64,000 nt of DNA from the NCBI GenBank assembly GCA_036560445.1, contig DATBRG010000001.1:1-64000 (forward strand), written 5' to 3'. Numbering within the stretch: position 1 is the first letter of the stretch; each line of letters begins with the position of its first letter. Of this stretch, positions 8,767 to 16,349 are shown piece after piece. A program made the position numbers and the translations under genes. The notes under the pieces are model-generated. The model saw only the letters and a program-made list of their open reading frames with translations. It was not told where the DNA came from and searched no databases. The DNA is from DATBRG01 sp036560445. GTDB taxonomy: Bacteria; Pseudomonadota; Gammaproteobacteria; Burkholderiales; Methylophilaceae.

Positions 8767-9954
8767 ATGAATCCTGAACAAGCTCTAGCCTATATGCACG
8801 GCCTTCTGCGCTCCATGCTGGATAAAAAGGCATCTGACCTGTTTATATCGGCTGACTTCCCACCTGCAATGAAAATCGACGGCAAAATGACGCCCGTCAC
8901 CCAGCAGAAACTCACAGGCGAGCATACCAAGGCTTTTGCCCACGCCCTCATGAGCGAAAAGCAGCGCGCCCAGTTCGCAGAAGAAAAAGAATGTAATTTT
9001 GCGATCTGGCCCAGGGAAATCGGTCGCTTCCGCGTCAATGTCTTCGTCCAGCAGGAAAACGTAGGTATGGTTCTACGTACCATCACTACCAAAATTCCAA
9101 ATTTCGACGAGATGGGCCTACCGAAACAGCTGAAAGAAGTCATGATGGCCAAACGTGGCCTGATCATCCTGGTTGGCGGTACTGGCTCTGGTAAATCCAC
9201 TACTCTGGCAGCATTGATCGATTACCGTAACGAACACAGCTATGGCCACATTATTACCATTGAAGACCCGGTTGAATATGTGCATCCAAGCAAAAACTGC
9301 CTGATCACCCATCGTGAAGTCGGGCGCGATACATTGGACTGGTTCCCGGCACTGAAAAATACCTTACGCCAAGCACCAGATGTGATTCTGATTGGTGAAA
9401 TCCGTGACCGTGAAACCATGGAATTTGCGCTGGCCTTTGCTGAGACCGGCCACTTGTGCATGGCCACACTGCATGCCAACAGTGCCAACCAGGCACTGGA
9501 TCGTATCGTCAACTTCTTCCCAGAAGAGCGCCATGCACAGTTACATATGGACTTGTCGCTGAATCTGAGGGCGTTCGTTTCACAACGGCTGGTCCCGAAA
9601 AAAGGAGGGGGTCGCTGCGCTGCCATTGAAATACTGCTCAACTCGCCGTTGGTTGCTGATCTTATCCTCAAGGGCGAAACCAACATGATCAAGGAAGCCA
9701 TGGCCAAGTCCATTGAGCTTGGCATGCAGACCTTTGACCAAGCGTTATTCGACCTCTGCGAGGAAGGCCGTATTACGGAAGAGGACGCGCTACGCAATGC
9801 AGACTCACTCAATGAGCTGCGCCTGAAATTCAAGCTGCATGGCAAGAGCTCCAAGACCAATGACGCTTCTTCACGCATTGACCATTTGAGCCTGCACGAG
9901 GACGAGCCAGAGGAAGAAGATGAAGAGGCCGCTGTAGCCGGTGGCAAGACTTGA
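8767..9954 (+). CDS. pilU: Type IV pilus retraction ATPase PilU
   Basis: Cytoplasmic hexameric ATPase of the PilT/PilU class that assists pilus retraction in twitching motility. It has the N-terminal PAS-like region with KASDLFISADFPPAMKIDGK, Walker A GGTGSGKSTT at about residues 137-146, Walker B DVILIGEIRD near 215 and the His box ATLHANSANQALDR near 234. The acidic C-terminal tail (EDEPEEEDEEAA) and 395-residue length favour PilU over PilT. pilT itself, usually next to pilU, is not in the window. The stop overlaps the TTG start of the next gene. Confidence 0.9.
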   Translation: MNPEQALAYMHGLLRSMLDKKASDLFISADFPPAMKIDGKMTPVTQQKLTGEHTKAFAHALMSEKQRAQFAEEKECNFAIWPREIGRFRVNVFVQQENVGMVLRTITTKIPNFDEMGLPKQLKEVMMAKRGLIILVGGTGSGKSTTLAALIDYRNEHSYGHIITIEDPVEYVHPSKNCLITHREVGRDTLDWFPALKNTLRQAPDVILIGEIRDRETMEFALAFAETGHLCMATLHANSANQALDRIVNFFPEERHAQLHMDLSLNLRAFVSQRLVPKKGGGRCAAIEILLNSPLVADLILKGETNMIKEAMAKSIELGMQTFDQALFDLCEEGRITEEDALRNADSLNELRLKFKLHGKSSKTNDASSRIDHLSLHEDEPEEEDEEAAVAGGKT

Positions 9955-10268
9955 CCTTGGAAATGTTCCTGCTTGTCACGCTTATCCTAGCTGGCTGGTT
10001 CTGGTTCGATAGTGTCACAGTTCGCGAAGTAGCTATCACAACAGGCCGCGACCTGGCTGACCGTTGCGGCCTGCAATTACTGGATGAAACCGTTGCCTGC
10101 GGCAAACTGCGCTTGGGGCGCAATAGTCGTGGTCATTTGCAGTTATTACGCACTTACGATTTTGAAGTGAGCGCCAGTGGTGCAGAGCGCCTGCAATGCA
10201 CGCTTGTACTGTTAGGCAAACAACTGCAATCCTGGCATATACCTCCTTATTTGCAGCCCTTGCACTAG
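9951..10268 (+). CDS. DUF3301 family membrane-anchored protein
   Basis: A 105-residue protein with one N-terminal membrane helix (MFLLVTLILAGWFWFD) and a small cytoplasmic or periplasmic domain containing VREVAITTGRDLADRCGLQLLDETVA, typical of DUF3301. Function is unknown. The TTG start overlaps the pilU stop (TTGA); an ATG at 9963 is an alternative that would drop four residues. It sits between pilU and gluQ on the same strand, so the three genes are probably co-transcribed. Confidence 0.7.
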   Translation: MTLEMFLLVTLILAGWFWFDSVTVREVAITTGRDLADRCGLQLLDETVACGKLRLGRNSRGHLQLLRTYDFEVSASGAERLQCTLVLLGKQLQSWHIPPYLQPLH

Positions 10269-10282
10269 CAACCTTCTAGTCC

Positions 10283-11179
10283 ATGTACCGCGGTCGTTTC
10301 GCACCCTCACCCACTGGCCCCTTGCATTTCGGCTCACTGATTGCCGCTGTCGCCAGCTATCTGGAGGCGAAAAAACACGACGGCGAGTGGCTATTGCGCA
10401 TGGAAGACCTGGACAAACCACGAGAGATGCCTGGTGCGGCCAATGCCATTATCCAGGCACTCAGTTGTTTTGGCTTTGAATGGGAGGGCCCGATTATTTA
10501 TCAAAGCCAGAGAAGTACGGTCTATGCTGAAGCCCTTGGTAAATTGCAAAGTCAGGGCTTGATCTACCCTTGTGCTTGTTCACGTAAAGAAATCGCAGAC
10601 TCGGCATCGCACGGCATAGATGGTATGGTTTATCCTGGCACCTGTCGCCATGGTTTGCCAGCCGGCAAAATAGCACGTGCCTGGCGTATACGCGTGGATG
10701 GCGAGAATATCGAGTTTGACGATGCAATCCAGGGCAAGCTAAGCCAGAATCTAGCCAGGGATATCGGTGATTTTGTACTCAAGCGCGCTGATGGCTTACA
10801 TGCCTATCAGCTAGCGGTAGTTGTGGATGATGCCGTACAAAATATCACGCATGTGGTGCGCGGCGCCGATTTGCTCGATTCAACGCCACGGCAAATCTAT
10901 CTACAGCAGGCATTAAGATTACCGCCTCTCAATTACGCCCATGTGCCAGTTGCCAGCAATACGGCTGGCGAAAAATTGAGTAAGCAGACATTGGCAAAAC
11001 CCCTTGATACGGAGAGGCCTGTCCACCAGCTATGGCTGGCCTTGCAGTTTTTAGGTCAGCAACCGCCAGAGGCCCTGCAAAAAGCTACTTTAGGAACTCT
11101 CTGGAGTTGGGCACACGCAAACTGGCTATTGGCAAGCATTCCGCACCAGCGAGTACAAAACGCAATGTTACAATGCTAA
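10283..11179 (+). CDS. gluQ: Glutamyl-Q tRNA(Asp) synthetase
   Basis: A truncated glutamyl-tRNA synthetase paralogue that attaches glutamate to the queuosine base at position 34 of tRNA(Asp). The 298 residues hold only the catalytic core. Class I motifs are RFAPSPTGPLHFGSL at the N-terminus and GEKLSKQ near residue 235. The zinc-site region reads YPCACSRKEI then YPGTCR. The anticodon-binding domain of GltX is absent, as expected for GluQRS. It begins 14 nt after the DUF3301 gene. Confidence 0.92.
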   Translation: MYRGRFAPSPTGPLHFGSLIAAVASYLEAKKHDGEWLLRMEDLDKPREMPGAANAIIQALSCFGFEWEGPIIYQSQRSTVYAEALGKLQSQGLIYPCACSRKEIADSASHGIDGMVYPGTCRHGLPAGKIARAWRIRVDGENIEFDDAIQGKLSQNLARDIGDFVLKRADGLHAYQLAVVVDDAVQNITHVVRGADLLDSTPRQIYLQQALRLPPLNYAHVPVASNTAGEKLSKQTLAKPLDTERPVHQLWLALQFLGQQPPEALQKATLGTLWSWAHANWLLASIPHQRVQNAMLQC

Positions 11180-11201
11180 TTTGTATCAACGCATACCGAT
11201 C

Positions 11202-12077
11202 ATGCTAGCCAGCGACCAACTACACCGTTTCATCTTTGAGAACACACCAATTCGCGGCAACACAGTACACCTGCACCACACCTTCAATACTGCACTACAA
11301 CATCAGCACTGCCCACCCATATTGCGTAAAGCCCTCGGCGAGCTGATGGCCGCAAGCGCACTGCTCGCCGCCACACTCAAGATGGAAGGTGCCCTGGTAC
11401 TGCAAATTCAGGGTAAAGGCGCGCTGAAATTGCTGGTGGTTGAATGCACCGCAGCACTTACTATGCGTGCCACAGCAAAATGGTCAGATGACCTGGGTGA
11501 CAAAAGCTTTGCCGAACTTATAGGTAACGGCCAATTTGTAATCACGCTTGACCCTAAAGATGGGAATCAGGCTTACCAGGGCATCGTGCCGATTGAAGGT
11601 GAGACCATCAGTGAAATACTGCAGAACTACATGCTGCGTTCAGAACAGATAGAAACCCGCATCTGGCTCGCTTGCGATGAGCACACTGCGGCCGGCATGC
11701 TGTTGCAAAAGCTGCCAGACCAACCAGAACAAGATGCGGATGCCTGGAACAGGGCAGGTTTCTTGGCGGAAACCGTGAAGCAAGAAGAGCTATTGGGACT
11801 TTCAGCGGAATATCTATTACGCCGCTTGTTCCATGAAGAAGATGTGCGCCTGTTCGAGACTCAAATGGTCAGGTTTCATTGCAGTTGCTCACGCGATAGC
11901 GTCAGCGCCATGCTGCGCTTGCTGGGCCAGCCTGAGGTGGACAGCATACTCGCAGAGCGCGGCAATATTGAGGTGAATTGCGATTTCTGTAACAAGCACT
12001 ACGAGTTTGACAAAGTGGATGCTGAGCAACTATTTGCAGCGGACATCGTCATCCCTGCCAGTAAATCCAGGCACTAG
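11202..12077 (+). CDS. hslO: Redox-regulated chaperone Hsp33
   Basis: Cytoplasmic holdase chaperone activated by oxidative unfolding. It has the C-terminal zinc/redox switch as CSCSRD and CDFCNKHYEF, and the fold signature GTVHLHHTFNTAL-like segment near the start. I prefer ATG 11202 (MLASDQLHRFIFE, 291 residues, near the E. coli length); a TTG at 11181 would add seven residues with no family support. It follows gluQ by a few bases. Its stop codon overlaps the remnant of the RNA methyltransferase gene on the other strand. Confidence 0.92.
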   Translation: MLASDQLHRFIFENTPIRGNTVHLHHTFNTALQHQHCPPILRKALGELMAASALLAATLKMEGALVLQIQGKGALKLLVVECTAALTMRATAKWSDDLGDKSFAELIGNGQFVITLDPKDGNQAYQGIVPIEGETISEILQNYMLRSEQIETRIWLACDEHTAAGMLLQKLPDQPEQDADAWNRAGFLAETVKQEELLGLSAEYLLRRLFHEEDVRLFETQMVRFHCSCSRDSVSAMLRLLGQPEVDSILAERGNIEVNCDFCNKHYEFDKVDAEQLFAADIVIPASKSRH

Positions 12078-12211
12078 CCAGCTGTCTGGCGCACGCGCTC
12101 GAACAAGCATATCGCCGCGGCCGCGGCTGCATTCAACGATTCCACATTCCCGGGCATAGGCACTCGCACCTGCTTACTTGCGGCCTTAATCAACTTATCA
12201 CTCAAGCCCGC
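12074..12211 (-). pseudogene. Remnant copy of the 3' end of an RNA methyltransferase gene
   Basis: These 138 bp match 13587-13724, the 3' end of the intact TrmH-family gene, with 13 substitutions by my count (about 91% identity). Only one changes an amino acid (N for D in MPGNVESLN). The match ends exactly where the REP sequence begins, at the shared AGCCCGC. An open frame continues into the REP to about 12256, but that N-terminal part is REP-derived and not a real gene start. The remnant and hslO share their stop codon region, which probably shows the original tail-to-tail gene order. Confidence 0.85.
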
Positions 12212-12247
12212 GTAGGGCGCAATAACTGCAAGGCATTGCGCCGTATG
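12205..12247 (+). repeat. Left REP sequence
   Basis: Begins AGCCCGCGTAGGGCGCAATA and ends GGCATTGCGCCGTATG. The inner parts GGCGCAAT and ATTGCGCC form a hairpin. It is the exact reverse complement of 12860-12902. It is followed at about 12255-12285 by a second imperfect motif (ATATTACGCTATGCTAATAC) that recurs beside the REP at 13441, so the full repeated unit is a BIME-like pair. Confidence 0.85.
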
Positions 12248-12331
12248 AATACCCATTATTCGGCATATTACGCTATGCTAATACAGCTACAGGCCGTGTA
12301 GCATGAAGCCCATCAGGGCATAGGTAATATA

Positions 12332-12859
12332 ATGGACTACCGCCGCACATGGCATCAGGGAGGCACTTATTTTTTCACCGTCAATCTGCTGCAGCGGAAA
12401 AATAATGATTTGCTGGTGCGGCATATTGAATCACTCCGCCAGGTTGTAATGGCAGTAAGAATAAATCATCCATTTGCAATCCACGGCTGGATTGTATTGC
12501 CAGAGCACTTGCATTGCGTCATTGAATTGCCACCCGACGATGCAGATTTTGCTACGCGGTGGCGGTTGATAAAGATGGGATTTTCCAAATCCTTATCCCT
12601 GACCGAACGCAGGTCGAGTGTTCGAATAAAACGTGGCGAGCGTGGCATCTGGCAACGTCGCTATTGGGAGCACCTGATTCGGGACGAATCGGATTACCGG
12701 GCGCACATGGATTATTTGCATTTTAATCCGGTTAAGCATGGCTTGGTGGGCAAGGTAAAAGATTGGCCTTATTCAACCTTTCATCGTTTGGTAAAACAAG
12801 GCGTTTATCCGATAGAATGGGCAGGCAATGGGGAGAACACATTAAATGTTGACGATTAA
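12332..12859 (+). CDS. rayT: REP-associated tyrosine transposase (RAYT)
   Basis: A 175-residue Y1 HUH-family transposase related to IS200/IS605 TnpA, which nicks and joins single-stranded REP hairpins. It opens with YRRTWHQGGTYFFTVNLLQR, has the HUH pair in LPEHLHCVIELP and the conserved block YRAHMDYLHFNPVKHGLV, which includes the candidate catalytic tyrosine. Length and motifs are complete, so it is probably active. It is a single-copy domesticated type gene flanked by its own REPs. The ATG at 12332 follows AGGTAATATA, a weak binding site. Confidence 0.9.
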   Translation: MDYRRTWHQGGTYFFTVNLLQRKNNDLLVRHIESLRQVVMAVRINHPFAIHGWIVLPEHLHCVIELPPDDADFATRWRLIKMGFSKSLSLTERRSSVRIKRGERGIWQRRYWEHLIRDESDYRAHMDYLHFNPVKHGLVGKVKDWPYSTFHRLVKQGVYPIEWAGNGENTLNVDD

Positions 12860-12902
12860 CATACGGCGCAATGCCTTGCAGTTATTGCGCCCTACGCGGG
12901 CT
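12860..12902 (-). repeat. Right REP sequence, inverted
   Basis: Exact inverted copy of 12205-12247, starting one base after the RAYT stop codon and ending at GCGGGCT. Perfect identity over 43 nt suggests recent copying or selection by the transposase. Confidence 0.85.
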
Positions 12903-13070
12903 GGTGCCGGCTCGGTAGCCGGGTCTTATGTTTCAAATGGGCTGGACCTTATTTCAAATAGCAACTTATTTGGGAAGTACAGCCCAGTTGTAAATCGTTA
13001 TATTAAATATACCCAACCCGTAGCTTCGAGTGTTACTCAAGAAGCCATTAATAATGTCGTAAAAAAATAG
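12903..13070 (+). other. Possible C-terminal fragment of a larger protein
   Basis: An open stretch that begins in the REP and continues with GAGSVAGSYVSNGLDLISNS to end ...VTQEAINNVVKK. The start lies in REP sequence, so this is not a complete gene. The composition (Gly, Ser, Asn rich, ending in short amphipathic helices) recalls the tails of large secreted toxins or adhesins, but I cannot name a family. It lies 16 nt upstream of the small membrane-protein gene. It may be chance. Confidence 0.3.
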
Positions 13071-13086
13071 AATCTCAGAGTAATTA

Positions 13087-13365
13087 ATGAGTAAAAAAGA
13101 ATTGCTCAAACTTTTTCTGGTGATGTGGGTAATCAATTTTTTTGTACTTCTGGTTATTGTGTTCTTAGCAGAACTTTATTATCCAATTGAATCGTGGATA
13201 TCTACAGATCAATGGCGCTGGGATACATTTGAACGTAGTATGAGATTTTATAAGGCTTGCATTCCCGCGAGCTTTTTTATTGCTTTAATAATTGCTTTTA
13301 ACGAATGGCTAGAGATCAAAGATAAAGCTAAAAAAGCTGACAAAGAAGATAAAAATAAAGAGTAA
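13087..13365 (+). CDS. Small two-helix membrane protein
   Basis: A 92-residue protein with hydrophobic segments at about residues 8-28 and 58-74, a connecting loop rich in Trp and Tyr (YYPIESWISTDQWRWD), and a lysine/glutamate tail. Not recognised. The DNA is clearly more AT-rich than the surrounding genes, which suggests it came in with the REP segment. The small size, inner-membrane topology and the toxin-like fragment just upstream are compatible with an immunity protein, but nothing in the sequence proves it. No strong ribosome binding site is seen. Confidence 0.5.
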   Translation: MSKKELLKLFLVMWVINFFVLLVIVFLAELYYPIESWISTDQWRWDTFERSMRFYKACIPASFFIALIIAFNEWLEIKDKAKKADKEDKNKE

Positions 13366-13381
13366 ACAACACCGAATCAAT

Positions 13382-13425
13382 AGCCCGCGTAGGGCGGAAG
13401 AGTGAAACGTATTCCGCCGCATGAA
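13382..13425 (+). repeat. Variant REP sequence
   Basis: Starts AGCCCGCGTAGGGCGGAAGA and ends TTCCGCCGCATGAA: the same head as the other REPs but with a GGCGGAA/TTCCGCC hairpin in place of GGCGCAAT/ATTGCGCC. It is in direct orientation with the left REP. Confidence 0.75.
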
Positions 13426-13440
13426 ATACGCTGTTTGATT

Positions 13441-13533
13441 AGCCCGCGTAGGGCGCAATAACTAAAAGGCATTGCGCCGTATGACGCATTCAACCTCATT
13501 CTGCGTATTACGCTACGCTAATACGCCCTACAG
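13441..13533 (+). repeat. REP plus inverted partner (BIME-like unit)
   Basis: AGCCCGCGTAGGGCGCAATA to GCGCCGTATGA at 13441-13484 differs from the left REP mainly in the loop (ACTAAAAGG for ACTGCAAGG). It is followed by CTGCGTATTACGCTACGCTA and ATACGCCCTACAG at 13501-13533, an imperfect inverted partner also present after the left REP. The rest of 13366-13586 holds no gene I can support. Confidence 0.75.
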
Positions 13534-13586
13534 CTCTATATGGGTAAATGACGGAGAACTCTGCCAGATCAAAAACAATCCGGACA

Positions 13587-14363
13587 CTAACCCGCTGTCT
13601 GGCGCACACGTTCGAACAAGCATATCGCTGCCGCCGCGGCTGCATTCAGCGATTCAACATCCCCAGGCATAGGCACCCGCACCTGCTTACTTGCAGCCTT
13701 GATCAACTTATCACTCAAGCCCGCACCTTCATTACCCACCACGAACGCCACAGAGCCTGACAAATCAAGGCCATACAAAGACTCACCATGCAAAGTGGTA
13801 GCCAGCGTCTGCCCGTGAAACTCGGACATGACTTCCGATAGATTTGCCCGCTCAACTAGCGGCAACCTGAAATGTGCGCCCTGCCCGCCCCTGAGCGCCT
13901 TGGGTGACCATGCATCAGCACAGCCTTCCGACAGGTAAACTGCCTCAACCCCTGCTGCGGCAGCTGTACGTAGCATGCTACCAAGGTTGCCCGGGTCCTG
14001 GATATCTTCCAGCAGCAAAGCAAAATTAAGTTTTTCCGGCAGCTCTAGCTGCGGTGTTTTTACCAGTGCCAGAATCCCTGTCGGACTGGCAACCGGTGCC
14101 AGCTCGGCAAACATCAGCGTAGTGAACATGACGGTACGTACGTCGGATAAATCCTGAATCATTCCCGTCACTTCATTGGTGCTCTGCCCTTCTGCAATAA
14201 TCAGCAGTTCAGGCATACCAAAAGCATCGATATAAGCGTTGACCAGATGCGGCCCATCCAGCAAAGTCTGTTTTTGTGTGCGCCGCTCGCGCGACGAATC
14301 AGCAAGCTTTTTAAGCTGTTTGAAGAGACTGTTGTCGCGTGACGTTATGTGCTTGAATGTCAT
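13587..14363 (-). CDS. TrmH/SpoU-family RNA 2'-O-methyltransferase
   Basis: Cytoplasmic SAM-dependent methyltransferase of the SPOUT knot fold, acting on rRNA or tRNA ribose. The three family motifs are present: LEDIQDPGNLGSMLRTAAAA, VVGNEGAGLS and VPMPGDVESLNAAAAAAICL. The N-terminal substrate-binding part reads RRTQKQTLLDGPHLVNAY. I start at ATG 14363 (MTFKHITSRDNSLFKQ, 258 residues); upstream in-frame codons to 14462 give a non-family extension and would overlap dhaL. The 3' end has a second, diverged copy at 12074-12211. The exact target nucleotide cannot be told. Confidence 0.88.
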   Translation of the reverse strand: MTFKHITSRDNSLFKQLKKLADSSRERRTQKQTLLDGPHLVNAYIDAFGMPELLIIAEGQSTNEVTGMIQDLSDVRTVMFTTLMFAELAPVASPTGILALVKTPQLELPEKLNFALLLEDIQDPGNLGSMLRTAAAAGVEAVYLSEGCADAWSPKALRGGQGAHFRLPLVERANLSEVMSEFHGQTLATTLHGESLYGLDLSGSVAFVVGNEGAGLSDKLIKAASKQVRVPMPGDVESLNAAAAAAICLFERVRQTAG

Positions 14364-14421
14364 TACAAGAAAAGTGATTGGGCAAGACCTGATTTTAATG
14401 TAAGTCACAGAAAGACCGCGC

Positions 14422-15051
14422 ATGAAAACCGAATTTATTTTGCAGGCGGCAAAAGCCATCAATCAAGCCATCCTATCCCATGAATCCGAGCTTGAATCGC
14501 TGGATCGCGAGATCGGCGACGGCGACCATTTCATCAACATGAAGCGTGGCTCCGCTACTATCGCCGATATGCAGGAAGAACTTGCACTGTTGCCGGCAGA
14601 TGTCGTATTGCAAAAAATAGGCATGAAGCTGTTATCAACCATAGGTGGTGCCTCAGGCCCGTTGATTGCCAGCTTTTTTATTAGCATGTCCAAAACCGTT
14701 AAAGACAATGGCGGCGAGAGCCTGGCAGACATTGCAACCGCCTTTTCCGCTGGCGTTGATGCCATCAGGAGCAGAGGCAAAGCCGATGTTGGCGAAAAAA
14801 CCATGCTTGATGTACTGATACCGGTTGCACAAACATTTACCAAATTGACAGCACAAAATGCAGACCGTATACAGGTCTTCGAGTCCCTGAAACAGACTGC
14901 CGAGCAGGGCATGCTTGCAACACGCGGTATCATTGCCACCAAAGGGCGGGCGGCATTCCTTGGTGAACGCGCCATAGGCCATATCGACCCCGGAGCCAAG
15001 AGCTGCCAGGTGATGATTGATGCTGTTTGCGACCTGGCAAAAGCTCAGTAG
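14422..15051 (+). CDS. dhaL: Dihydroxyacetone kinase, nucleotide-binding subunit DhaL
   Basis: The 209-residue ADP/ATP-binding subunit of dihydroxyacetone kinase. The Mg-nucleotide site motif is visible as REIGDGDHFINMKRG near residue 30, followed by the phosphate loop GGASGPLIASFF. It is followed after 24 nt by dhaK behind a perfect AAAGGAGGAGA ribosome site, so the two form an operon in L-K order. The phosphoryl donor protein DhaM is not encoded nearby. In a RuMP methylotroph dihydroxyacetone may arise from side reactions of formaldehyde or sugar phosphates. Confidence 0.9.
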   Translation: MKTEFILQAAKAINQAILSHESELESLDREIGDGDHFINMKRGSATIADMQEELALLPADVVLQKIGMKLLSTIGGASGPLIASFFISMSKTVKDNGGESLADIATAFSAGVDAIRSRGKADVGEKTMLDVLIPVAQTFTKLTAQNADRIQVFESLKQTAEQGMLATRGIIATKGRAAFLGERAIGHIDPGAKSCQVMIDAVCDLAKAQ

Positions 15052-15075
15052 GCCCTGATAAAAGGAGGAGATAAA

Positions 15076-16065
15076 GTGAAAAAATTCATCAACAATGTCG
15101 ACAACCTGCTGGTTGAAAGCCTCTCCGGCTTTGCCGCTGCGCACAAAGACCTGGTCAGCCTGCATCTCGAGCCGAACTACCTGACACGTGCCAATAAAGC
15201 CGAGAACAAGGTCGCTATTATCTCCGGCGGCGGCTCTGGTCACGAGCCTTTGCATAGCGGCTTTATCGGCTATGGCATGCTGGATGCGGCCTGCCCTGGC
15301 CATGTATTCACCTCACCCTCACCAGACCAGATGCTGGCTGCGGCTGAAGCGGTGCATGCGGATAAAGGCGTGCTATTTATCGTGAAAAATTACGCCGGTG
15401 ATGTGATGAATTTCGAAATGGCTGCCGAGATGCTGCCATTTGAAAGTGCAACCGTACTGACCAGCGATGATGTCGCCGTGGTCAACTCCACCTACACTAC
15501 CGGCCGCCGCGGTGTTGCCGGGACGGTGATTGTTGAAAAAGTCGTCGGCAGCCTGGCTGAAACTGGTGCTGACCTGGCTGCCTGTAAAGCACTAGGTGAC
15601 AAGGTCAACAGCCGTACCGGCTCCATGGGCGTAGCATTGACCAGCTGCACTGTGCCTGCTGCTGGCCGTCCGACCTTTGATATTGATGACAGCGAGCTAG
15701 AGATGGGGGTAGGCATTCATGGCGAACCGGGTCGGCGCCGCGAACCGATGCGTTCGGCAGATGCAATTGTCGCTGATCTAGTTGCCGCCATTCTGGAAGA
15801 CCTCAAACCCGGTAGAGGCAGCGAGGTATTGCTAATGATCAACGGCTTTGGCGGCACGCCACTCATGGAGCTTTATTTGCTCTACAACACTGCCGCCACG
15901 ATACTGCAACAGCATGGTTTGACCATCAGCCGCTCGCTGGTTGGTAACTATGTCACCTCACTGGAAATGGCCGGCGCATCTGTCACAGTTTGCCTGCTGG
16001 ATGAAGAAATAAAACAGCACTGGGATAGCCCAGTGCACACGCCAGCATTACGCTGGGGGAAATAA
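15076..16065 (+). CDS. dhaK: Dihydroxyacetone kinase, substrate-binding subunit DhaK
   Basis: A 329-residue DhaK that binds dihydroxyacetone covalently through a histidine, seen in MGVGIHGEPG. Other family motifs are ISGGGSGHEPLHSGFIGYGM, HVFTSPSPDQ and the product-site segment LMINGFGGTPLMELY. The start is GTG at 15076 with an excellent AAAGGAGGAG site. Together with DhaL it should form dihydroxyacetone phosphate, feeding glycolysis or the RuMP pathway. Whether the pair uses ATP or a PTS phosphoryl donor cannot be told, because no dhaM lies here. Confidence 0.92.
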   Translation: MKKFINNVDNLLVESLSGFAAAHKDLVSLHLEPNYLTRANKAENKVAIISGGGSGHEPLHSGFIGYGMLDAACPGHVFTSPSPDQMLAAAEAVHADKGVLFIVKNYAGDVMNFEMAAEMLPFESATVLTSDDVAVVNSTYTTGRRGVAGTVIVEKVVGSLAETGADLAACKALGDKVNSRTGSMGVALTSCTVPAAGRPTFDIDDSELEMGVGIHGEPGRRREPMRSADAIVADLVAAILEDLKPGRGSEVLLMINGFGGTPLMELYLLYNTAATILQQHGLTISRSLVGNYVTSLEMAGASVTVCLLDEEIKQHWDSPVHTPALRWGK

Positions 16066-16088
16066 ACCATCCATTTACAGGCTACGAA

Positions 16089-16349
16089 TTACAAACTAGC
16101 ACTCATCTGCTCAAAGGAATTGATTTCGTAGTCGGCAAGATTGCTACATTTGTTGATAATGCTCTGTGCAGATACATTGATGGCCGCAGAGCCGTTATCG
16201 GCCAGTGTCATTAACACTTCGTTGCAGTAATCCCTGTCCCGCACGATTTGAGAGGGCTTGAATGAGAAGCCCTCCTTGCGAGCGTTCCTGACAAAGGCTG
16301 ACAGTTCCACCAACAGTTGGTAATCGATTTTAGTATCTTTGGTTAACAT
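16089..16349 (-). CDS. Small hypothetical protein
   Basis: An 86-residue soluble protein, not recognised. It begins MLTKDTKIDYQLLVELSAFV and has a middle segment FSFKPSQIVRDRDYCNEVLM and a C-terminal INKCSNLADYEINSFEQM. It looks helical, with no signal peptide or known motif. Its start overlaps by 7 nt the end of the upstream gene (16343-16696), so the two are translationally coupled and probably act together. Confidence 0.6.
   Translation of the reverse strand: MLTKDTKIDYQLLVELSAFVRNARKEGFSFKPSQIVRDRDYCNEVLMTLADNGSAAINVSAQSIINKCSNLADYEINSFEQMSASL

Larger units (their letters stand above)
12205..12902. mobile_element. REPtron: RAYT gene bounded by inverted REPs
   Basis: A 698-bp unit consisting of a RAYT transposase gene between two identical, inverted 43-nt REP sequences (12205-12247 and 12860-12902). 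The right copy begins directly after the transposase stop codon. This is the typical architecture of a REP-associated tyrosine transposase locus. It lies in a 1.5-kb segment inserted between hslO and the RNA methyltransferase gene. Confidence 0.85.

Noticed and set aside
13472..13760. Short plus-strand open frames across the REP and the methyltransferase 3' end
   Set aside because: They consist of REP sequence and the antisense of a conserved gene; no ribosome site or plausible product.
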